This document shows, in pieces, positions 9,360-18,423 of a stretch of DNA of 64,000 nt. The position numbers and the translations under genes were made by a program. Where the stretch lies: positions 3,472,001 to 3,536,000 of the forward strand of contig NZ_PTRA01000001.1 of NCBI RefSeq assembly GCF_002943425.1, read 5' to 3'. Each line of letters starts with the position of its first letter. The stretch's first letter is position 1. The notes beneath the pieces were generated by a model, which was given only the letters and a program-made list of their open reading frames with translations, made no database searches and was not told the origin of the DNA. The stretch is from Siphonobacter curvatus (GTDB lineage Bacteria > Bacteroidota > Bacteroidia > Cytophagales > Spirosomataceae).

Positions 9360-10481
9360 ATGCTTTCTTCCGCAGAAAAACAGAGATATCAAAAACATCT
9401 TCTCTTGCCCGAGGTCGGTGCAGAAGGACAGGAACGACTGAAAAATGCCCGCGTGCTGGTAGTGGGTGCAGGAGGATTGGGATGCCCGGTTCTATTGTAT
9501 CTGGCGGCAGCGGGCGTAGGTACCTTGGGTATTGTGGACGGCGATACGGTGGATGAAACCAATCTGCAACGACAGGTACTCTATGATGCCGCCGACGTGG
9601 ATCGGCCCAAGGCCACCACGGCCGCGGCTCAATTACGTCGGTTAAATGATCTGATTGATTACGAAGTTTTTACGACGCATCTGGTGGCTGAAAATGCCGC
9701 CAGTATCATCGAACGATTCGATTTGGTTGTGGACTGTACCGATAATTTCTCCGTTCGCTATCTGATCAATGACGTTTGTGTACTCTCAGCAAAACCCTTT
9801 GTATATGGAGCTATTCATCGTTTTGAAGGTCAGGTTTCCGTATTCAACTACCCATCTAACGGCATTTTAGGACCCACGTATCGTTGTTTATTCCCCAGTC
9901 CGCCGAGTGGACTTGAGATACCTAATTGTTCGGAAGTAGGTGTACTGGGCATTTTACCCGGCATGATCGGGATGTACCAGGCCAATGAAGTGATTAAGAT
10001 CATTACCGGGGTGGGTAAAGTGCTGTCGGGCGAACTGATGCTGATGGATTTGCTCGAAAATACCCAGCGAAAAATGAAGTTCAAACGCCGGACTGATGCC
10101 GAAATGCTGGCTCAACAAGGCATGGAAACGCACCGAAAATTGGCGGCCAATGTTTTGTTACCCAATGAAATCTCGGCCATTGAACTCATGCGGCAACTCA
10201 AACGGGAGCCGGATACCTTTTTACTCGACGTTCGTAATAGTGATGAGTACGAAGTGTGTCACTTGCCCGGAGCCGTGCTGATTCCCATGCCCACGATTCC
10301 GACCAGCGTTAAACATATCCCACGCGATCGTCCCGTGATTGTCTATTGTCACCACGGGATGCGTTCGGCGAGTGTCATTCAGTACCTCGAACAGGAACAT
10401 GGCTACGATAACCTTACCAATTTAGACGGGGGCATTCATGCCTGGGCAGATGAAGTCGATCTTCGGATGGCGAAGTATTGA
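9360..10481 (+). CDS. ThiF/MoeB-type adenylyltransferase with C-terminal rhodanese domain
   Basis: A 373-residue cytoplasmic E1-like enzyme of the MoeB/MoeZ/Uba4 type. It should adenylate the C-terminal Gly of a sulfur-carrier protein (MoaD- or ThiS-like) and transfer sulfur to it. The ATP-binding fold has GAGGLGCP (about 34-41), DGDTVDETNLQRQ and VDCTDN; the conserved catalytic-type Cys is in PNCSEVGVLG. The rhodanese domain (about 270-370) has LLDVRNSDEYE and the persulfide loop YCHHGMRS (Cys about 330). The two CxxC zinc pairs of MoeB are absent: PTYRC keeps only one Cys and the second pair is not seen. ATG at 9360 chosen over an in-frame GTG at 9354. No moa or thi genes are adjacent. Confidence 0.87.
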   Translation: MLSSAEKQRYQKHLLLPEVGAEGQERLKNARVLVVGAGGLGCPVLLYLAAAGVGTLGIVDGDTVDETNLQRQVLYDAADVDRPKATTAAAQLRRLNDLIDYEVFTTHLVAENAASIIERFDLVVDCTDNFSVRYLINDVCVLSAKPFVYGAIHRFEGQVSVFNYPSNGILGPTYRCLFPSPPSGLEIPNCSEVGVLGILPGMIGMYQANEVIKIITGVGKVLSGELMLMDLLENTQRKMKFKRRTDAEMLAQQGMETHRKLAANVLLPNEISAIELMRQLKREPDTFLLDVRNSDEYEVCHLPGAVLIPMPTIPTSVKHIPRDRPVIVYCHHGMRSASVIQYLEQEHGYDNLTNLDGGIHAWADEVDLRMAKY

Positions 10482-10494
10482 TTGGGTTGGAGTT

Positions 10495-10730
10495 CGTTTG
10501 ATGTAGTTTAAGGTTTGAAGGACGTTTGAAAATAGTTTGAAGTTGAAGTAAGCTCTAGCAAAAGATTGAGCTTAGTTCGGTGGTTGCTTAGGTTATAAAG
10601 CTTTCATAGGGGAAAGCTATCCACTGCCCCTTGACTCACCCCTGAACTACTGTCACCTTTCAAGTTTTAAACGCTATTCAAACCTTCAACTTTAAAACCT
10701 ATTTCAAACCTCAAACCCATTCAAACCCCT
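10495..10730. repeat. GTTTGA / TCAAAC inverted tract between convergent genes
   Basis: The left arm (10495-10550) has GTTTGA four times; the right arm (10658-10730) has TCAAAC four times plus related TTTAAA-rich units. A core of about 107 bases lies between. The arms could pair loosely. It resembles the tract upstream of aspS but sits between two converging 3' ends, where it may act as a bidirectional terminator or be a mobile-repeat remnant. Confidence 0.65.
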
Positions 10731-11260
10731 TACCAGCCGAAATAGCCTTCCGGCGTAATACCTTTTAGCCGCAGATATACGATTCCCTGCCCCCGGTGGT
10801 GGATGATGTGATTTTCGAGGGCGTAGAATAATTGCGGCCCCGTTAGTTCTTCACCGACAAACTCCTGCATTTTGCTGAGCTGAGCGGGCGTTTGCGTGGC
10901 TACGGTCTGTTGTACCCAATCGTAAAATCGTCCCAGTTCGGCGGCCACATCCGCCTTGCTACGCTGATTCCAGCCTTGAGCCGTTTCGTAGGGATCTTTT
11001 ACGTTGAGTCGGCTGGCGAGCTGAGCCGTTGTATAAATCATAGAATGCACAAATTGCATTCGAAACGAAAACATCTCGGGCGTTGGCTTGAAGTTCAGGT
11101 GTTCTTCCGGCATCTGATTGAAAATCGTCAGCGTATAGTCCCGCGAGCGTTTCCAGGCCTTTTGAAATTCCTGCTGAAAATCAGTAGCCGGAGCGGCTGC
11201 CCGTACCGGACTGACGACCAAACCCGCCAGCAATGTCTTTAGCACCTGTTTCCGTTTCAT
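10730..11260 (-). CDS. DinB family protein with signal peptide
   Basis: A 176-residue protein whose N-terminus (MKRKQVLKTLLAGLVVSPVRA) looks like an export signal, followed by a four-helix DinB/YfiT-like domain. Candidate metal ligands are the His in QFVHSMIY and the pair in NHIIHHRGQG. DinB-like proteins bind a metal; some are thiol-dependent transferases, most have no known function. I chose the ATG at 11260 over one at 11269. The next gene upstream on the same strand ends 21 bases before, so the two may be co-transcribed. A secreted DinB is common in Bacteroidota but the role is not known. Confidence 0.8.
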   Translation of the reverse strand: MKRKQVLKTLLAGLVVSPVRAAAPATDFQQEFQKAWKRSRDYTLTIFNQMPEEHLNFKPTPEMFSFRMQFVHSMIYTTAQLASRLNVKDPYETAQGWNQRSKADVAAELGRFYDWVQQTVATQTPAQLSKMQEFVGEELTGPQLFYALENHIIHHRGQGIVYLRLKGITPEGYFGW

Positions 11261-11281
11261 GGTGTGCATGTGTTATGAAGA

Positions 11282-12253
11282 TTACTTTTCCCGCTCAATC
11301 AGATTCTGGAAAAAGTCCTGAAGCACTTCTTTTTTCTCATCCGCAATTCGCAGGGCTTTCAAATACTCGAAGCCCTCCTCAAAGTAGCGATTCATTTCTG
11401 CTTCCGTCGTCTGCCGTACCCCTAAGCGATCATACAATGCCGTAACTGCCTGTACTTTTTCGATATTGTGGTGATCCTGCGGGGATAGCCAAAATTGCAG
11501 TTCTTCCTGATCGCTACCCGTGGCTTTTTCCAGGGCGTCGATGAGTAGGAATGTTTTCTTGTTAGCCAGAATATCGCCACCTACGAGTTTACCAAACTTA
11601 CCGGGATCGCCGTACACATCCAGCAAATCGTCCTTGAGCTGAAAACCCGTACCCACCGCATCGCCCAGTTTTTTCAAGATGCGAGCGTTTTCCTCGTCCG
11701 TCCCCCCAATGATTCCACCCAATTCTAAAGCAAAGCCCAGCAATACGGCGGTCTTCAAACGAATCATTTCCAGGTACTGAGCTTTGGTGACATCCATTCG
11801 CTTCTCAAAATTCATATCCCACTGCTGCCCTTCGCACACTTCGGCAGCGGCCCGGTTGAATTTCTTGATGACGGCTTTCAGGTAGGCCGGCTCTACCTCC
11901 GTCAGAAACTCATAGGCTGAAACCAACATCACATCTCCTGAAAGAATAGCCACGTTGTCGTTCCATTTTTCGTGGACGGTGGGCTGGCCCCGACGAATGG
12001 GAGCTTTGTCCATGATATCATCGTGCATGAGCGTGAAGTTGTGAAAAACCTCCACGCCTACCGCGGGTCGAACCGCTTGTTGCCAGTTTTCGGTGAAGAG
12101 AGCGGTAGCCATCACCGTCAGTAAAGGCCGGATTCGTTTACCACCCAGACCCATGATGTAAGTAATGGGTTCGTATAATTCAATGGGAGATTGGCCGTAC
12201 TGAGTGGTTGCGATGGTTTGTTCAATCGCGGTGGTATAGTCGTTGAGTAGCAT
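11282..12253 (-). CDS. Polyprenyl (trans-isoprenyl) diphosphate synthase
   Basis: A 323-residue cytoplasmic prenyltransferase that extends allylic diphosphates with isopentenyl diphosphate. The first Asp-rich motif is MHDDIMDKAPIRRG (about residues 76-89) and the second is QLKDDLLDVYGD (about 208); both bind the magnesium-diphosphate. The fifth residue before the first motif is Phe, which in known synthases tends to limit products to C15-C20, so farnesyl or geranylgeranyl diphosphate is the likelier product. That is inference. Start at the ATG at 12253, preceded by a TAATTTTG -7 box. It precedes the DinB gene by 21 bases. ispF of the precursor pathway lies elsewhere in the window (about 41.5 kb). 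Confidence 0.93.
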   Translation of the reverse strand: MLLNDYTTAIEQTIATTQYGQSPIELYEPITYIMGLGGKRIRPLLTVMATALFTENWQQAVRPAVGVEVFHNFTLMHDDIMDKAPIRRGQPTVHEKWNDNVAILSGDVMLVSAYEFLTEVEPAYLKAVIKKFNRAAAEVCEGQQWDMNFEKRMDVTKAQYLEMIRLKTAVLLGFALELGGIIGGTDEENARILKKLGDAVGTGFQLKDDLLDVYGDPGKFGKLVGGDILANKKTFLLIDALEKATGSDQEELQFWLSPQDHHNIEKVQAVTALYDRLGVRQTTEAEMNRYFEEGFEYLKALRIADEKKEVLQDFFQNLIEREK

Positions 12254-12304
12254 ACAAGTCGGTCATGTTCCGAGTCTGCCTGCGGGGCATAATTCCGGAA
12301 CATT

Positions 12305-12312
12305 CAAAATTA
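12305..12312 (-). promoter_or_regulatory. -7 box of the polyprenyl synthase gene
   Basis: On the minus strand TAATTTTG matches TAnnTTTG exactly, 52 bases before the ATG. No -33 TTTG is visible at the expected distance. Confidence 0.4.
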
Positions 12313-12411
12313 ATCTGCCTGAATAACTTTTCAGTACAGGAAAACGTTTTGAAATTAACTTTCCGTAAAAATCAATTTCTTTTTTCAACTTCGTAGGAAA
12401 TTCCTAGTTCT

Positions 12412-12990
12412 ATGCAACGAATCGTTACCCTTTGCTGCACGATGGCACTGATTCTGGTGTCGCTGGCTTTTATCCCCCGTCCCGCACCGGCACCCCAAGC
12501 TGCGAAGGTAGAGTGGTTGACGATTGAAGAAGCCTACGCTCGGAATCAGAAAGAACCCCGTAAGTTTCTCATCGATGTGTATACCGATTGGTGTGGCTGG
12601 TGTAAAGTGATGGACCGTGAAACCTTCAATGATCCGAAAGTAGCTGACTATATCAATCAGAAATATTATGCGGTGAAACTGGATGCCGAAGGGAAAAATC
12701 CGATTAAGCTAGGCACGCATACCTTCAAATTCGTGGCTCAGGGCAACCGGGGCTATCAGGAATTGGCGGCTATCCTCATGAACGGCCAGATGAGCTTTCC
12801 GACCGTTGTGTTTATGGACGAAAAGTTTCTCGATAAGCAGCAGTTTCAGGTCATTCAGGCCGTACCCGGTTTTCACAAAGCCGGTGAATTTCATCAGATC
12901 ATTACGTTTTTCGGCGATAACTATCATAAAAAACAAACGCCTTGGGAGAAATATCAGAAGGAAATTTATCCAAAGTCTTTTACTAAATAG
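12412..12990 (+). CDS. Secreted thioredoxin-like protein
   Basis: A 192-residue protein with an N-terminal signal (about 1-28, ending in a proline/alanine-rich stretch) and a thioredoxin fold. The redox motif is WCGWCK (about residues 61-66), preceded by FLIDVYTD and followed by the cis-Pro region SFPTVVFMDEK. This is the Thioredoxin_7/DsbD-gamma-like type in Bacteroidota, which exchanges disulfides in the periplasm. There is no DsbD or cytochrome maturation gene next to it, so the partner is unknown. It ends in a strong terminator and is monocistronic. Confidence 0.88.
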   Translation: MQRIVTLCCTMALILVSLAFIPRPAPAPQAAKVEWLTIEEAYARNQKEPRKFLIDVYTDWCGWCKVMDRETFNDPKVADYINQKYYAVKLDAEGKNPIKLGTHTFKFVAQGNRGYQELAAILMNGQMSFPTVVFMDEKFLDKQQFQVIQAVPGFHKAGEFHQIITFFGDNYHKKQTPWEKYQKEIYPKSFTK

Positions 12991-13020
12991 TTTGATTTGC
13001 CTCTAAGAGATTAGAAGCAA

Positions 13021-13077
13021 TGCAATAGGCCCCTGCTTAAGAAGGATCTTACCTTAAGCAGGGGCCTATTGCATTTT
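13021..13077 (+). terminator. Terminator after the thioredoxin-like gene
   Basis: A perfect 21-base inverted repeat (13021-13041 with 13053-13073), an 11-base loop and TTTT. Confidence 0.88.
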
Positions 13078-13553
13078 CAGGCAAATCATTCTTCGGCCTT
13101 TTTCTTCCGTACAAGTCGTCAGAACAGCGGTTCATCTAGTAATAATCCTATGGATACGTTTTAATAATTATATAGTGCTGAGTTTCACGCAGATAAAATA
13201 AAATTTTAAAAAATTATGACTCATTACTTAAAATTTTAAATAATCTGAAATAGATTTGTCTAAAATAAAAGTAGGAGCAAATCTATATATACAAAATAAT
13301 CTACACATTTATTAAACAAAATCAGAATTTTAGTTTGAAATCATTAAAAACAACAGTTCATTTAAACTATTTATAGATAAAACATGAGAATAACTATACT
13401 GCGGGTATCGCCTATAAGATTCCTGTAGTATTATCCAGATAAAGTACTACGAGTGCCTCTACTACCTCTATCCTATACCGGAGACTTTTTTAAAGTAATT
13501 CCGTCAGCTCTATATCCCTTGAACTAAACTTAAACTTCATTTCCAGCGAGCTT
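13078..13553 (+). other. AT-rich upstream region of the SusC/SusD operon
   Basis: About 475 bases with no gene, strongly AT-rich at 13150-13400. It contains an exact TAGATTTG -7-type box at 13251-13258, about 300 bases before the susC start, but no matching -33 box. A long leader or a regulatory region for the operon is possible. I see no convincing hairpin or riboswitch. Confidence 0.4.
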
Positions 13554-16500
13554 ATGAAAAGAAGCTTATCTAAGACCACTTTGCTGGTGCTTACCTGCCT
13601 GGGGCTATGGATTTCCAGTGCCGAGATCCCCACGTACGGAAGGGCCACTGCTTTTACGTTACCCATTGACCGTCAGATTACGGGTACGGTTACCGACGAA
13701 AAAGGAGCTCCTCTCACCGGGGCTACTATTGCCATTAAAGGCACTACCCAAGGTTCGATTACGGATGCTGAGGGTAAATTCACCCTTTCCGTTCCTAATG
13801 ATCAGGCGGTTTTGATTGTTTCTTACGTAGGTTACAACAAGAAAGAAATCACCGTTGGGTCTCAAACGGTAGTCAACGTTAGCCTGGCTCCCAACGACGG
13901 CAATTTACAAGAGGTTGTCGTTACGGCTCTCGGCGTATCCCGCGAATCCCGTACCCTGGGTTACGCGGTTTCAACGATTAATGCCGAAGTAATGACCAAA
14001 GCCCGCGAAACCAACATTGGTAACTCGCTGGCGGGCCGGGTGGCTGGTTTGAGCGTTCGTGGCACGAGCGGTGGACCGGGTAGTAGCTCGAAGCTGCTCT
14101 TACGCGGGATGCCCAGTATGAACTCCGGTGGTGCTCCACTTATTGTCATCAACGGCGTACCGATGGATAACACCCAACGCGGCAGTGCCGGTGAATGGGG
14201 CGGTGCCGATGGAGGCGATGGTTTGGGTAACCTCAACCCGGATGACATCGAAAACATGACCGTTTTGAAAGGTCAGTCGGCTTCGGCTTTGTACGGTACC
14301 CGTGCTTCTAATGGGGTCATCCTGATTACGACTAAAAAAGGTAGAAAAGGAGACTTCTCCATTGACTACAACCTCAATTACACCATGGATCAGCCCATGA
14401 ACCTGACGGACTTCCAGTACCAGTACGGTCAGGGACAAAATGGTCTGAAACCAGGTTCTGTCGCCGATGCTCAGCAAACGGCCCGTTTAAGCTGGGGTGC
14501 GAAGCTCGATGGATCCATGATTACGCAATTTGACGGCAACCAGTACGCGTATTCGGCTCAGCGAAATAACATCCGGAATTTTTACCGTATGGGTTCGAAC
14601 TTTACCAATACGGTAGCCGTAACCAAAGGCGGTGACAATGGTTCGTTCCGGCTTTCACTCTCGAACCTGGACAACCAGGCGGTTATATCCAATAGTGGTA
14701 TGAATCGGAAGACGATCAACCTAACGGCTGATCAGAACATCACCAGCAAGCTGAGCGTAAGTGTACTGGCCAACTACATTAACGAAAAGATACACGGCAA
14801 GCCTCAGTTAAGTGACGGTCCGCTGAATGCCAACAACGGCATGTTCCTGGCTACCAACATTGACCAACGTATTCTGGCACCGGGCTACAATCCAACAACC
14901 GGCGAAGAAATCGTATTCAGTGATGATTCCTACGTGACGAACCCCTACTTTGTTACTAGTAAGTACATCAACAATGTAGATCGTCAGCGATTGATCTCCA
15001 TGGTGTCGACGAAGTATCAGTTTGCCGACTGGATCTATGCTCAGGCACGCTTGGGTTACGATAATGCCAATGATCAGATTTTCAGAGTAACTCCCTGGGG
15101 AACTGCCTTTTCTATCAAATCAGATCCGGCAGGTCAAGGACTCCTGGATGAACAGTCTGTAGCTCGTACCACGGAAATTAACGTGGACGGATTGATTGGT
15201 GTAAACAAAAACATTACACCTGATCTTAGCCTGAATGCCCTGCTTGGAGCAAACATTCGTAAGAACCAGTACAGCAAGCAAACCATTAATGGTAGCCCTT
15301 TCGTACTGCGTGACCTATATAGCTGGAGAAACGTAGTGAACTACAACCGGGACTATCAGTATACCGCTTCTGAAGTTCAGTCTGCTTACTACAGCTTTGA
15401 CCTGGGCTTTAAGAATTTCCTGAACTTAACTACGACGGGTCGTTACGATACCTACTCTTCGTTACCGTCGAACAACCGGTCCATCTTTACGCCTTCGGTT
15501 TCGGGAGCTTTCGTCTTTACCGATCTGCTCAAGATGAATAAGTTAAGCTTTGGTAAACTGCGGGCTTCCTACGCGTTGACGAGTGGAGAACCCAAACCTT
15601 ATCAGACTAATGTTTATTACAGTGTAGGTAACTCGCTTAATGGCGTAGCAACGGGTAACTTCTCTACCGCTTTACCTAACTTATTCCTGAAACCCTTTAC
15701 GAAGAGTGAAGTAGAGTTAGGTTTGGAACTGAAATTCTTCTCGGGTCGTCTGGGTATCGATGCAGCTTATTTCACGCAGGAGACGCAAAACGAAATCATG
15801 AACGCGAACTATAGCTTTGCCTCGGGTTATACCTCAGGTGTGGTTGGGACGGGTTCTACGCAAAACCGTGGTTTAGAACTGCAGTTAACGGGTACGCCTA
15901 TTAAAGCAGCCAATTTTACCTGGAATACTTCGGTTAACCTGACCTCTGTTAAGAACAAGATTCTGAAGACAGATCCTAGCAATAGCCCCGTTATCATTGG
16001 TAAAAACCGAGCTACGCTGGATAATGCTACCACAGCCTTCGTAGTCGGTCAAGCGGGTCCGCAGATTCGTGCGTATGACTACAAGTATGCCGCTGATGGT
16101 CAGATCATTGTAGACGCAGCAGGTGTACCTGTAAAAGGCGACCTGAAAAACTGGGGTACGGTATTACCTACGCTGTTCGGTGGTTGGAATAACGACTTCT
16201 CTTACAATAACTTCAATTTGTCGTTCCTGATCGATTATAACTACGGTAACAAGATTCTCTCGGCTACCGAGTACTATACGTACTACCGCGGCTTAAACAA
16301 AGCGACACTCGTAGGCCGCGAAGCGAATTACATCACGACGGGCGTTACAGCAGAAGGGGTAGCCAGTACAGCTAAAACAAGCCTGCAGAATTACTACCAA
16401 GGTGTAGCCAACAACATTACTAAAACCAGCGTAATCGACGGTGACTTCATCAAGCTTCGTCAAATTACACTTGGCTACAACTTACCGGCTAAACTCCTGA

Positions 16501-16691
16501 CGGGTGTACCTCTGATCAAAGCGGTTAACGTTTCACTCGTAGCCCGGAACCTGTTCTACATCATGAAAAAGGCGAAGAACATCGATCCGGAATCCTCTTT
16601 CGGTGCGAACCTGAATTACTACGGTATTGAAGGTACCGGCCTTCCCTCGGCTCGTACGTATGGCGTTAACTTAAACATTAAGTTTAAATAA
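13554..16691 (+). CDS. SusC/RagA family TonB-linked outer membrane protein
   Basis: A 1045-residue outer-membrane transporter. It has a signal peptide, a CarboxypepD_reg-like domain (about 42-120, ITGTVTDEKGAPLTGATI), a TonB-box-like QEVVVTALG segment, a plug (about 130-260, with LLRGMPSMNSGGAPLIVING and ASALYGTRASNGVILITTKKG) and a beta-barrel to the C-terminal NLNIKFK. SusC proteins form the channel under a SusD lid and import oligosaccharides, peptides or other polymers with TonB energy. The SusD gene follows after 8 bases, making an operon. No glycoside hydrolase or sulfatase lies nearby, so the ligand is unknown and need not be a glycan. Confidence 0.96.
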   Translation: MKRSLSKTTLLVLTCLGLWISSAEIPTYGRATAFTLPIDRQITGTVTDEKGAPLTGATIAIKGTTQGSITDAEGKFTLSVPNDQAVLIVSYVGYNKKEITVGSQTVVNVSLAPNDGNLQEVVVTALGVSRESRTLGYAVSTINAEVMTKARETNIGNSLAGRVAGLSVRGTSGGPGSSSKLLLRGMPSMNSGGAPLIVINGVPMDNTQRGSAGEWGGADGGDGLGNLNPDDIENMTVLKGQSASALYGTRASNGVILITTKKGRKGDFSIDYNLNYTMDQPMNLTDFQYQYGQGQNGLKPGSVADAQQTARLSWGAKLDGSMITQFDGNQYAYSAQRNNIRNFYRMGSNFTNTVAVTKGGDNGSFRLSLSNLDNQAVISNSGMNRKTINLTADQNITSKLSVSVLANYINEKIHGKPQLSDGPLNANNGMFLATNIDQRILAPGYNPTTGEEIVFSDDSYVTNPYFVTSKYINNVDRQRLISMVSTKYQFADWIYAQARLGYDNANDQIFRVTPWGTAFSIKSDPAGQGLLDEQSVARTTEINVDGLIGVNKNITPDLSLNALLGANIRKNQYSKQTINGSPFVLRDLYSWRNVVNYNRDYQYTASEVQSAYYSFDLGFKNFLNLTTTGRYDTYSSLPSNNRSIFTPSVSGAFVFTDLLKMNKLSFGKLRASYALTSGEPKPYQTNVYYSVGNSLNGVATGNFSTALPNLFLKPFTKSEVELGLELKFFSGRLGIDAAYFTQETQNEIMNANYSFASGYTSGVVGTGSTQNRGLELQLTGTPIKAANFTWNTSVNLTSVKNKILKTDPSNSPVIIGKNRATLDNATTAFVVGQAGPQIRAYDYKYAADGQIIVDAAGVPVKGDLKNWGTVLPTLFGGWNNDFSYNNFNLSFLIDYNYGNKILSATEYYTYYRGLNKATLVGREANYITTGVTAEGVASTAKTSLQNYYQGVANNITKTSVIDGDFIKLRQITLGYNLPAKLLTGVPLIKAVNVSLVARNLFYIMKKAKNIDPESSFGANLNYYGIEGTGLPSARTYGVNLNIKFK

Positions 16692-16699
16692 GATTTCGA

Positions 16700-18301
16700 A
16701 TGAAAAAGAGACTCATTCTCCTTTCTATACTAGCAGGGTCTTTGCAATTCTCCTGTACAAAGCATTTTGATGAGCTTAACGTCGACCCTAACCAGGCTTC
16801 TGAAGCTATTTTCAACGCAAACTTGCTGCTGCCGAGTGCTCAGTGGAAATACGTAGAGTCTATCTCGGGTTATAACTCGGTTTTGTTCCAAAGCATGTGG
16901 ATTCAGGCCTATGCTTCTACTTCCACGGGCGGAGCCAACTACTATTCGAACGGCGACAAGTACGTCCTTTCCAACAATACCCTCTCCTACCTGGACCGGG
17001 TCTGGAATAATGCGTACAATGCGGCCAGCTTCGCCTACGAAATGGAGCAACTGGCCAAGAAAAAAGGAGGCATGTCCAATCTGGAGAACATTGGCACCAT
17101 TATGCAAATCCAAAGTCTGGCGACGGCTTCCGATGTATTCGGTGACATTCCGTACTCGCAGGCTCTGCAGGCAAAAACGGGTAACATTACGCAACCAACT
17201 TACGATACGCAGGAAAGCATTTACAAATCGCTCCTGACTCGTTTGGAAACGGCCGTTACTGCTCTAAATGCTAACCAAGCTGCTCCGACCAACGATGCCT
17301 TCGCCTACAAGGGTAACATCGGCCAATGGAAACGCTATGGTTACTCGCTGATGCTGAAACTAGCGATGCGTTTAACAAAGGCAGACCCAACAACGGCTAA
17401 GACTTACGCTGAAAAGGCGGCTGCTGGTGGCGTATTTACCAGCGTGGCTGACGATGCATACGTAATGGCCGACCTGACCAACAGTTATACCAATGCCAAC
17501 GCTTCAGCTTTGGCAACGGCGGCGGATTTGTACCAGCTTCGCTGGAGCAAAACGATGATTGATTATCTGAAAAGCAATGAGGATCCTCGTTTAGGCAAAA
17601 TTGCGGAAGTTCCAGCGGCCGGACTCGCGGCAAACCAGACCGCTACGGGTGGCGACAATACACCAGCCAATCAGTTAGGCTTACCCAATGGCTACGATTT
17701 GAGCGGTGGTGCTACGGATATTACTAAAGCTCCCAATTACCCCGGTGCTACGGGTACGGGCAACGACGTTACGCCCTTGGGTAAGTATTCGCGCCCTACG
17801 AATGTTTTCCGTAATCAGAGCGGACCGTTATTCGTGCTGACCTACGCCGAAACGGAACTGTTGCTGGCCGAAGCGGCTACGCGGGGTTACACCGTAACTG
17901 GTTCGGCAGCTACGCACTACAAAAATGCCGTATCTGCGGGTCTGCAATCGTTAGCGAAATTTGGTACGACAGTGGCGATTGATGCTGCTACGGCTGATGC
18001 CTACGCTACGGCTCACCCCTTAGTAGCAGCCAATGCCCTCAAGCAGATTAATGAGCAGTACTGGGCTACGACCAGCATTTTGCAAAACTTCATTGAAGCC
18101 TGGAGTAACTGGAGACGTTCGGGATATCCCCAACTTACGCCAGTAAACTATACGGGTAACTTCTCTAGTGGTAGTATTCCACGGCGGGAGCTTTACCCAA
18201 CCGGCGAAGGTTCACTAAACCCGACCAACTACAAAGAAGCCGCTTCCCGTTTACCCAACGGTGACGTTTGGACTTCCCGGATTTGGTGGGATAAACAATA
18301 G
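16700..18301 (+). CDS. SusD/RagB family lipoprotein (SusD-like_2 type)
   Basis: A 533-residue surface lipoprotein. The signal ends in a lipobox-like LQFSC (Cys 19), followed by KHFDELNVDPNQASEA, typical of the SusD-like_2 branch. The TPR-like helical fold (YALTEAELLLAEAATRGY-type helix near 385) packs on SusC and captures the ligand. The gene begins 8 bases after the partner susC and is followed by a terminator, so the pair is the core transcript; the two genes downstream have their own spacing of about 120 bases. The ligand cannot be told from sequence. Confidence 0.95.
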   Translation: MKKRLILLSILAGSLQFSCTKHFDELNVDPNQASEAIFNANLLLPSAQWKYVESISGYNSVLFQSMWIQAYASTSTGGANYYSNGDKYVLSNNTLSYLDRVWNNAYNAASFAYEMEQLAKKKGGMSNLENIGTIMQIQSLATASDVFGDIPYSQALQAKTGNITQPTYDTQESIYKSLLTRLETAVTALNANQAAPTNDAFAYKGNIGQWKRYGYSLMLKLAMRLTKADPTTAKTYAEKAAAGGVFTSVADDAYVMADLTNSYTNANASALATAADLYQLRWSKTMIDYLKSNEDPRLGKIAEVPAAGLAANQTATGGDNTPANQLGLPNGYDLSGGATDITKAPNYPGATGTGNDVTPLGKYSRPTNVFRNQSGPLFVLTYAETELLLAEAATRGYTVTGSAATHYKNAVSAGLQSLAKFGTTVAIDAATADAYATAHPLVAANALKQINEQYWATTSILQNFIEAWSNWRRSGYPQLTPVNYTGNFSSGSIPRRELYPTGEGSLNPTNYKEAASRLPNGDVWTSRIWWDKQ

Positions 18302-18310
18302 TAACGTAAA

Positions 18311-18345
18311 AACGATAAGGGGCTAGTCCCCTTATCGTTTCTTTT
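18311..18345 (+). terminator. Terminator after susD
   Basis: A perfect 12-base stem (18311-18322 with 18328-18339), loop CTAGT, then a T-rich run. Read-through into the downstream CRTAC1-like gene remains possible. Confidence 0.8.
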
Positions 18346-18423
18346 GAATACTAGTAACTTCAACCCAGCGTTGAAGTTTTTTCGTTTCTATACACCCCGA
18401 CTTTCTCAAACGTACTGCTATCC

